A stretch of 64,000 bases of DNA from positions 1,169,001 to 1,233,000 of the forward strand of contig JAUIMM010000721.1 in assembly GCA_031769625.1 (NCBI GenBank), read 5' to 3'. Position 1 is the first letter of the stretch. Each line of letters begins with the position of its first letter. The notes beneath the pieces are model-generated. The model was not told the origin of the DNA and ran no database searches. It worked only from the letters and a program-made list of their open reading frames with translations. This DNA comes from Taudactylus pleione (Eukaryota > Chordata > Amphibia > Anura > Myobatrachidae). Shown one piece after another: positions 56,080 through 64,000 of this stretch. The position numbers and the translations under genes are program-made.

Positions 56080-56880
56080 TTAAATTATGCTTGGGCTGGG
56101 ATTGAAAGGGTTAATCAAAATCAACCCAAAAACTGTGAACTTGAAGGTTTATGAGGGTATCCCGCACCAACAGTAAATATTAAAACATATAATACTTATA
56201 TGTGTTCCACTAGTTATTAGAGTATTAATATCAAAATATGCATAAAGAAGGCAATGAGAAGCAAAAGGAGTCATGTGCAAAATGACCATGTTCAGTAATG
56301 CAAATATTATATCCAGTACATATACTTAGAGTAAAGTATTAATATTTGAACCTGCAAATTTGTATTTTTATGCTTTATAATAATAAGCAAATGTAAGCCC
56401 TAAACTGGGTCCAGTAAAGTTAAATATTAAAATTAATAGTAAAGAATTATGTGAGTATAATATAAAATATGCACCCTTCCACAGTGTCTGCCATGCTGCT
56501 GATCATGACAAGACCCCCTGCAGATGGCTATAGAGAGGAGCAGCTGCCAGGGAAATGTAAATTATCCACCCCCCCCCCTTTTTTTAACTGATGGGTGCTC
56601 AGAGGAGCAATCACTGAGAATATCAAAGTGGCAATGGTCATGATGATTTAAACAGAAATGGTCCTATATATGAATGACCCATAATAAAAAAATAATGTTA
56701 ATGTTCTGTGTTTAATTTTTTTTTATGAAATATTGTACAATAAATTTTAAAAATAGATGTTCCTAACCCAATTCAATCATTATAATAACTTGACCATTTC
56801 TGAGAGTTTTTGCGAAATAAATTGCCAGTTAAGTGGTTAATTTTAATGAGATTATTTTAGATAATGTATATCAGACAAAT
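56080..56880. other. No gene recognised
   Basis: AT-rich with a C-run (CACCCCCCCCCC-like, near 56566-56578) and no coding match. Confidence 0.5.
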
Positions 56881-57310
56881 ATTAGGTAATTGTTAGATGA
56901 TTTATTTTTATAAATCCAGTGTCTGAAGCTTGGGGGAATATATTGTAAAATTTAGTGTAGAAAGTGTGGAACTCTTTTTCCATTTCTTGTGTAGTGCGAT
57001 AAAGGAGCCCTGAGCTGTCTTTGATGGAATGAATAAAGGTAGTTGCATGTTGTACCATGAAGGTAATTGCCAGAAGGCATCCAGATTTATTCCCTAATTG
57101 GTAATATATATTGTGACATTTATTAAATATTATTTTATTTTGTTGTTAAGGAGCTTTATTAAAACTGATATAGTCTCTAATCATTCTTCTGAAGTTGTTT
57201 TGATGAAAAGATTGCAGTGGGTGGATTGTAATTATGTAAAATTGGTAACTTGTTCTATTACAGTCTGGTCTGATCACATGTAATTTTTCAGAATTTTCCA
57301 TTCACTGTGT
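56880..57310 (-). pseudogene. L1-type ORF2 fragment between endonuclease and RT
   Basis: Read on -, the region gives text such as NKSGCLLAI, then FIHSIKDSSGLLYRTTQEMEKEFHTL, matching the linker after the endonuclease of L1-like ORF2 (NK-GRLLA, then a strand reading 'I--S-G------I---F---Y--LY'). Stops occur. No flanking ends were seen. A short relic, moderately supported. Confidence 0.5.
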
Positions 57311-57479
57311 ACAGCTTCACGGAACCTTTTATGGCACCAATTAAATGAAAGATATTAATAGTAATAATAATAAATAGAAATTCCAGGAAAACTTTTTAGT
57401 ATATATAAATTTTTTACAGAATCTCCAAAAAGCCTAAATTTAATTTAGGAAATATTAATCTCTGTGATGGGATATGCCT

Positions 57480-58400
57480 GTGTCTCAATGGCAACTCCAC
57501 TGGAGCACACAGTGGACTACTACTGGGGGCACTACTGGGTGGGACTACCACTGGGGGCACTGCTGGGGGGCTACTACTGGGGGCACTGCTGGGGGGACTA
57601 CTACTGGGGGTATTGCTGGGGGGGACTACTACTGGGGCACTGCACTGGTAGGACCAGTACTGAGGGCACTGCATAGGTGGGGATTACTGCTGGGGGCACT
57701 GCATAGGTGGGGGATTACTACTGGGGGCATTGCTGGGGGAGGACTACTTCTGGGGGCACTGCTGGGAGGACTACTACTGGGGGCATTGCTGGGGGGACTA
57801 CCACTGGGGGCACTGCTGTGGGGACTACTACTGGAGGCACTGCACGGGTAGGACCAGTACTGAGGGCACTGCATAGGTGAGGATTACTGCTGGGGGCACT
57901 GCATAGGTGGGGATTACTGCTGGGGGCACTGCATAGGTTAGGGATTACTACTGGGGGCATTGCTGGGGGAGGACTACTACTGGGGGCACTGCTGGGGGGA
58001 CTACTGCTGGGGGCACTGCTGCGGGGACTACTACTGGGAGCACTGCATCAGGTGGACCACTACTGGGGGCACTGCACCAGGTGGTTAGTACTGGGGGCAC
58101 TATATAAGGGGGACCACTACTGGGGGCATTATATAAGGGGCACTGCATAGGGGGACTAACTACCTGGGACACTATATAAGGGGCACTGCATAGGGGGACA
58201 ACTATCTGGGAAACTATATAAGGGGCACTGCATAGGGGGCCCACTACTGGGGGCACTGTATAAGGGGCACTACTGGGGGAACTGTTTAATGGGCATTACT
58301 GGGGGAACTGCATAAGGGCTTGATTAGCTATCCGAGGGGGGAGGGCACAAGATTGAAGAAATGCCTAGGGTGCCAAGAAAACTTGCACCAGCCCTGGCTG
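57480..58400 (-). mobile_element. Truncated hAT-like element with ~30-bp tandem repeats
   Basis: Units like ACTACTGGGGGCACTGC and ATAGGGGGACTACTACTG recur about 25 times with variable spacing. At 58366-58400 the complement reads CAGGGCTGGTGCAAG...GGCACCCTAGGCA, a familiar style of hAT end. No matching left end was found, so it is truncated or decayed. The array is, in reverse orientation, the same kind of text as the inside of the element at 60615-62092. Long open frames in many phases are products of the array. Confidence 0.6.
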
Positions 58401-59985
58401 CAAGGTGCACACCTCATTCTCTGGGCTGTCATCCATTTTACCCACTAAGAGCAGGCTGCCACTTCCTGCCACCGGCATTTGATGCCACATCCTTGCTCTG
58501 ATATACTCTGATGGGGACAAGCTTAAAGCACCAAGATCTGGAGATTTGTGGCTAAGTAGAGAAATTGGGCAGGGGGTATGTAACTGTAGGGATGATGCCT
58601 TTTTCAAGGGAAGGTATGGGATCCCTGCCAGGTTCTGCAGGATGGGTCTATGTGCTAGAGAAACAGATGGCCTAAGTAGGGGATGTGCAGCAGGGATGGA
58701 TGTGGGTATCTGGGTTTGGATTCAGCATCTGCTGTTATTCATGCACATAGCAAACCCTTCCATGGCTGCTGCTGAGCAATGTGGTCATGTCAGGTAGCTG
58801 CAATGTGCTGCAGTGCTGCCTGACATTCTCCGTATGACACATGAGAGATTGGGAAAGAGTGGGACTGCAGTGGATAATGTTGACGGGAGCTAAGTGATAT
58901 ATCCTGTTCCTGTCTGCATTAATTTTCATTGGAGTTTTATGGCCATTTAATATTTAAGAACTGAAGCAATAAATTGTAAATTTGTTTTATTTTTTGTTCC
59001 TGTGGGGCCCAATATGTTTGTTTTGTTTTTTCACTGTGGTGGCCAGTGGGGGTGATTCAATTATGGGAATCACATGATTGACATTTTTTAATCATGATTC
59101 ATGGAAAAAATGGGGCAGGATTGGCTTCTCTAGTCAGCAGCAATGATTAAAAAACAGCAAGTGCTGTAAACTCTGGTAGAAGCACAGCACTGGGGGGACG
59201 GGTTGCAACCCAGGATTCTCACTTCTGGAGCTGTACAGGACAAAAAGAGCTTCTCCAGGATTGTGTAGGCAGCAGTTTTCCATATGGAAGCCAGGTGCTA
59301 GGAGAGCTATAGCGGTACAGGGATTTCACTCTAGAAGCTGCCACAAACTTCAATTTTGCCCATACTATTGAGGACTGTTAAGTTTAAGCTTCAAGGGAGG
59401 CAATTGGGTTATTATTTAGTGATTTGTTTGCAATTAATGTTTGGGAAAGCTTTCTGTGGAAACGATTCTGAAAATATATACTAAAGTATTTACAGAGACA
59501 CAGAGACACCAAGACATGGCCGGGTGCTTAAACATATCCTTGCAAATATATGCAACAACAACCTCTGAAATTCTATTACCATGCAGTATTCAAATCCTAG
59601 TAAATGATATAACAGTATTCTGCACTCATGAAGTGAATAACAATGTTAAAAAGCATCTCAGTAACATTATAAACTGTATGAAAACTGAATAACCGAGCGT
59701 TATATAAGAATAAGAAGCAAGAATAAAATAAAATTTAAGAGACAAGCGTAAAATCAAAACGAATTAAAAACATATTAAAAACTCAATTAGAGTAATGCTT
59801 ATAGCCCTAATTATTCAATATTGGTGGGAGTAAATAAAATTTGATCCTTCTCTGGTGTAAATGATAACACCACAGTCCGTTGAGCCCAAGGCTGGCTTTA
59901 GTTGTAACTAAACACTTGCCCTGACTTACCCTATAGTATCTCTTCACTGGACGTCTTCTACTGAATGAGGATCAGCGGCACTTGA
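58401..59985. other. No gene recognised
   Basis: Includes the open frame 59441-59692 (83 codons), which has no motif I know. No element ends found. Confidence 0.4.
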
Positions 59986-60049
59986 TGATGTCAGATGCCC
60001 TCCAGATGGTGTGTAGCAAACCCGGCAATGCGCCACACCACTCAATATT

Positions 60050-60100
60050 CCTATGATTTTCACAACACTGCGGCTACTTTGTCAAGGATGTTTGGAATGT
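60050..60100 (-). ncRNA. Hammerhead-like core, weak candidate 5
   Basis: Read on -: CC, TTGACAA, AGTAGCCGCAGTGTTGT, GAAA, ATCATAGG. It has the right order but two core changes and no clear stem II. It follows the endonuclease of PLE copy F by about 0.3 kb on the same strand. Confidence 0.2.
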
Positions 60101-60614
60101 CCTTTGTATGTCTTTATAAAGAACAACTTTATTTTCAAAACGGAAGTAAAAAAACTGAAATTCTGACCTGCATGGCAGTAAACACGTGTCTCTCAAGGTT
60201 AATGCAAAAAAATTGAGAAAATAAAAATTAATAAAACATAGAAATGAAGATAAAAATATGGTGTTTGATCTTAATGTTATTTGATATATATAAAAAGTAT
60301 AAAAATTTTATAAATGTGTATTATGCAAATTGTTTTAAGGAGGGAAAAAAAGGCTAAAAAATGTGTAAAAATAGATAAAATTTAAAAGAGTAAGAATTGA
60401 TAAACCAAGCTTTCAATTCAATATCAATATTAAGCACATTTGGCTCCAAAGGTATTCAGGCGATATATCCAAATGCTCTCATTTTTCTTCAACTTCTTTA
60501 TGATATCTTCCCCTCTCCAGTGTGGTACTATTTTTTGAATACCTATAAATTTCATGCTTTGGAATCTTTATTATGATATTTTAAGAAATGTTCCAATACG
60601 CTATGGGTGGTCAG

Positions 60615-62092
60615 CAGTGGCGTAACTAGGGTATTTGGAGCCCAAGGCAAATTTGAAAAGGGAGCCCCCCCCTATCATCCCGATATGTGTGCGTGCCAAG
60701 AAAAATGGGCGTGGTCACTTAAAAATGGGGCGTGTCAACATGACACACCCCTTTATTTTCACGCTGAACATTCCTATCCATATGTACCTTAACCCCAGTA
60801 GTACCCCTTATACAGTACCCGCAGTATGCAGTTGTGGTCCCTCTTATGCAGGCCCATAGTAGTGCCCCTTATACAGTATCCCCAGTAGTGGTCCCCCTTA
60901 TACAGCCCCCAATTAGTTCCCCTTACTCAGTGCCCCCAGTAGTGGTCCCCCCAAATGCAGTGCCCTATGTAGTGTTCCCCCTTATGCAGTGCCCCCAGTA
61001 GCAGTCACCACAATGCAGTGCACCCAGTAGTGGTATCCCCTTATGCAGTGCCCTTTATATAGTGCCCCCAGTAGTAGTCCCCCCCATATGCAGTGCCCTT
61101 TATATAGTGCCCCCAGCAGTAGTCCCCCCCCTCCCATGCAGTGCCCCCAGTAGTGGTCCCCCTGATGCAGGCCCCCAGTAGTGACCCCCCCTATCCAGTG
61201 GTCCCTGTAGTGGTCCTTCCTGTTATTGCCCCCAGTTGTGGTCGCCCCAGTGCAGTGCCCCTAGTAGTAGGCCCCTTTTATAATGCCCCCAGTAGTAATT
61301 ACCCCCCCAAGTAGTGGTCCCCAGTTGAGGTTCCCCCTCCTGATTAAGTGCCCCCAGTAATAGCCCCCCCAGTAGAGGTCCTCCCAATAATGGTGCCCCA
61401 AGTAATAGCCCCCCCCAGTAGAGGTCCTCCCAATAATGGTGCCCCCAGTAGTAGCCACCCCCCCGTTGTTCCCCCACCCCAGTAGAGGTCCCCCCAGTAG
61501 TAGCCACCCCCCTCCCCCGTTGTGCCCCCAGTAGTGCTGACAGGTTTTAAAAAAATTTATATAAAAATATACTTACCTGAATCCACGCTGCTGCTCTGGA
61601 CCGCAACAAAGCTCCCACCGCTGCTGCCCGCCAGTCCTCCGCGCGCTCAGCATAATGGGAGAGATGTCATGATGTCATGACGTCTGTCCCATTACCCACT
61701 GCAGGAGCCGGATGGAAGTCCGGCTCTTGCAGTGGGTGCTGCAGCAGTCAATGAGAGTCTATCTGACTCTCATTGGCTGCTGTTTAACACACGCATCACT
61801 GCCAGCACTGGCGGCGATGCATGTGTTATGCACAGCCTGAGCCCACCTCCTGGCGCTATTTGGTAAGCGCTCAGGGGGAGGGAACATGCTCAGGTGTGCA
61901 GCACAGGACCGCCTCTAAGCCTAGCGCCGGTCCTGTGTAAATGTGTAGTGCTGACCGCACTCACTGCGGTCGGCGCTACACTGGTGGCTATCTAGGGCAG
62001 GCTGGACCATGGCCGGCAGCACCCCCCCATGCCGCCGTTCCCACGGCACCCAGGGCACGCACCCTGCCCGACCCCCCCTAGTTACGCCACTG
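60615..62092. mobile_element. Non-autonomous hAT element with 8-bp target duplication
   Basis: Left end CAGTGGCGTAACTAGGG and right end CCCTAGTTACGCCACTG are perfect 17-bp inverted repeats. Flanks are GTGGTCAG (60607-60614) and GCGGTCAG (62093-62100), an 8-bp duplication with one change. Inside are 60790-61540 tandem units (CAGTAGTGGTCCCCC, TTATGCAGTGCCCC) and a GC-rich right part. No transposase gene; the open frames at 60607-60859 and 61223-61507 are repeat products. Length 1478 bp. Confidence 0.95.
60800..61540 (+). repeat. Degenerate ~30-bp tandem repeat inside the hAT element
   Basis: Units of CAGTAGTGGTCCCCC(T)TATGCAGTGCCCC recur some 20 times with short indels. Its reverse complement is the same kind of array as 57490-58330. 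Confidence 0.85.
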
Positions 62093-62240
62093 GCGGTCAG
62101 TCTTCTTTTAATGATGTATAGATGTTCTGTTATTCCTGTTTTCATTTTTCTTTTAGTTTGACAAATATATTGGGTGCCAGAAGGGGACTGTAGCAAATGT
62201 TCCTTCTGTCTCACAGGAAAACTGGTCCTTTATCTAATTT

Positions 62241-62490
62241 ATATAATTTATTCTTTGTTTTGGTTGAGTGGAACTCAAACATTGGTTTGGTTGATGTTAT
62301 CTGATTTTTACATCCTGTATAGTTCATGCAATGAAAGACACATTTATGTGTTTGCTTTTCATCTTTCTCAAATGGTAGAAAGCTACTTGTGAGTTCTTGT
62401 TTTAGGTTTTTTTGCCTGTCTGTACATTATTTTTGGTTTGGTCGGTAGTATTTTCTTTGCATCTTCATCACCCATCACATACTTATGCTT
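62241..62490. other. No gene; 17-bp perfect inverted repeat at its right edge
   Basis: T-rich sequence. ATTTTCTTTGCATCTTC (62450-62466) pairs perfectly with GAAGATGCAAAGAAAAT (62494-62510) across a 27-nt loop, just before the Gypsy gag text. Confidence 0.6.
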
Positions 62491-64000
62491 GAAGAAGATG
62501 CAAAGAAAATTTGGCAGGGGGCTCGCTTTGTCAGGCAATATTCGGTCAGATAATTGTTGCGGAGCTTGAATGGAATGACAAGGCCCTAAAAGCAGCTATT
62601 TGGAATGGCCTATCTAAAAGGCTTAAATATTACATGGCCACTCCTGATTCTCCTAGGTCCTTATGGGATCTCATATCTCTATGTATTAAAATTTACTGAG
62701 AGAGAGTCACATGCAGGTTCAGGAATGAACATTTTAAATCTTGTGTTTCTGCTACCCCTCAGGCCTCTTCTCCTCTAGAGGACCATTCTATGCAAGTTAA
62801 CCAGTCATGTCTCTAAAACAATATCTCTATTGTGCTGCCCCAAATCATTTCATTGGATCTTGTCCTTCTGCGGAGAACAGGTTGGGTGTTTCTGCTCAGC
62901 ACTCCCCAAAGTGTGACTGCTTATTAAATGTGACTCTGACCACTTCTAGAGGGTCTAAAATCTTGGATGTCTTGGTGGTTCTGGAGCTGCTGGGAGCTTT
63001 ATTGCTCTATTGTTTGTCCAAGAAGCCTTCATTCCTTTGAAAGTCCTCTCTAAGCCACCATTTCTTACAGCCATAGATGGAAGCCACATCCAAGGAGGAT
63101 TTGTTACTCATTCCACCATTCCCTAGACAATTCAATTCAGAGCATTACATGTTGAACAAATTAAATTTCTTGTTATTCCCAAAGTTACACACCATCTGGT
63201 CTTGGGTCTTCCATGGATTCAACTTCATAACCCCCAGTTCGATTGGCCTACATCTCAATTCAAATCTTGGGGTGAATTTTGTTTCAAGTCATGTTTGTCT
63301 CGTGTCATTCCAGTACGTGTAACCCAGTCTGGAGGATCTGTAGTACTTCCTGAAGCTTATAAGAAATACGCTTGTGTTTTCAGTGAAAGAGCTGCTGATA
63401 CTCTGCCACCTCACAGAGAATGGGATTGTGCAATTGAACTGATTCCAGGAAGGTCTCCACCTGGAGGTTGAACATATCCATTAACTATACCAAAGACTGC
63501 TGCCATGTCTGAATACATTCAAGAGAATTTACAAAAAGGATTTATTGGACCTTCTTCATCTCTTGTCAGAGCTGGGATTTTGTTTGTAGAGAAGAAGGAC
63601 ACGGGTCTTCGTCCCTGCATAGACATCTGGGGTCTCAATGACTTAACCATCAAAAATCAATGTACTTTGCCTCTCATCACTGATCTCTTTGACAGAGTAA
63701 AGGGAGCTGTTGTTTTCACCATGCTTGATTTAATAGGAGCATATAACTTGATCAGAATAAAAAAAGGTGATGAGTGGAAGATGGCTTTTAATATCTGAGA
63801 TGGCCTTTACAAGTATTTAGTTATGCCTTTCGGTCTATGCAATGCCCCGGCAGTGACACTTTAAAATGTAATTTTTTCAAGACATTTTGTATATATATCT
63901 ACATGCTGGTCTATGTAGATGACATTCTCATATCATCTCAAGATCTACAGTCCCAGTGGCAGCATGTAAAGGAAGTTTTGCGACGTCCACGTCAATCACC
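62490..64000 (+). pseudogene. Ty3/Gypsy retrotransposon gag-pol, partial, runs off the window
   Basis: On +, 62511-62699 (open) gives gag text (ELEWNDKALKAAIWNGLSKRLK, SLWDLISLCIKI). Near 62825-62870 is a zinc-knuckle relic (CAAPNHFIGSC, first Cys changed to Tyr). At 62974-63000 the protease active-site block reads GGSGAAGSF, where the family has DSGAAG, so the catalytic Asp is lost. 63202-63471 (open) gives GLPWIQLHNPQFDWPT and the spacer to RT. 63505-63798 (open) gives RT start (LRPCIDIWGLNDLTIKN, FTMLDLIGAYNLIRI). The catalytic YVDD is intact at 63912-63923 in another frame. Several stops. It is a different copy from the Gypsy element at 22590-24680. Confidence 0.88.

Larger units (their letters stand above)
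60400..62240 (-). pseudogene. PLE copy F: endonuclease C-terminal part, split by a hAT element
   Basis: On -, 62215-62100 gives a GIY-YIG core fragment (GTQYICQTKRKMKTGITEH, then YIIKRR). The hAT element occupies 60615-62092. Coding text resumes at 60600-60400 with VAEHFLKYHNKDSKA-like text, HWRGEDIIKKLKKNESIWIYRLNTFG, the final endonuclease block of PLEs. Only the last part of the element is present. Confidence 0.8.

Noticed and set aside
57414..58256. Long open frames on both strands encoding Gly/Leu- or Pro/Ser/Val-rich proteins
   Set aside because: They arise in several phases at once from the GGGGCACTG tandem array and have no conserved start or domain.
59441..59692. 83-codon open frame as a small gene
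   Set aside because: No motif, no similarity that I can recall, length within chance for AT-rich sequence of this size.
61223..61507. 94-codon open frame rich in Gly/Trp/Leu
   Set aside because: Product of the tandem array inside the hAT element, open in more than one phase.

Overview
The window is vertebrate nuclear DNA made almost wholly of transposable elements. I found no convincing host gene and no rRNA, tRNA or CRISPR array. The mix of element classes (Polinton, Penelope-like elements, a chromodomain Ty3/Gypsy element, L1-type LINEs, an endogenous retrovirus, Tc1, hAT, Helitron and small MITEs, in AT-rich sequence) fits an amphibian, most likely a frog. A fish or another low-GC vertebrate cannot be excluded from this sequence alone. 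Almost all coding regions are pseudogenes. The clear exception is a Tc1 transposase with a full-length open frame.

Layout from left to right. 1-7000: a decayed Polinton/Maverick (viral-type DNA transposon) with protein-primed DNA polymerase B, FtsK-like packaging ATPase and a small unknown gene on +, then adenain-like protease, major capsid protein, a minor virion protein and integrase on -. 7126-9000: a MITE, the end of a retroviral-type envelope gene, and hAT-type MITEs. 9000-12300: nothing coding; a (TAA)n microsatellite and a Tc1-type MITE. 12310-14240: a 58-bp satellite of 33 copies in exact register. 14800-21400: repeat blocks around a broken BED-finger hAT transposase. 22590-24680: a Ty3/Gypsy element on -. 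27030-34583: a retrovirus with paired 1.0-kb LTRs and a 4-bp target duplication. 34690-35975: an internally deleted L1 on -.

35960-62240 is dominated by Penelope-like elements (PLEs). At least six copies in both orientations are interleaved with the Tc1 element (37341-38993), a Helitron (51558-52545), a Harbinger-like MITE, an L1 piece and hAT elements (57480-58400 and 60615-62092). The best PLE (44230-50925) has a nearly complete reverse transcriptase and GIY-YIG endonuclease and a 131-bp terminal direct repeat whose copies look identical. 62490-64000 is the start of another Ty3/Gypsy element on +, running off the window.

The window records nested insertion rather than a working pathway: Tc1 into a PLE, hAT into a PLE, and a MITE into a PLE. 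The most interesting signals are hammerhead-ribozyme-like cores repeated near PLE termini (one inside a 57-bp inverted repeat), the indel-free 58-bp satellite with a partial eight-unit higher-order pattern, and the full set of Polinton virion genes. Assignments rest on reading protein motifs by eye. No database search was possible.
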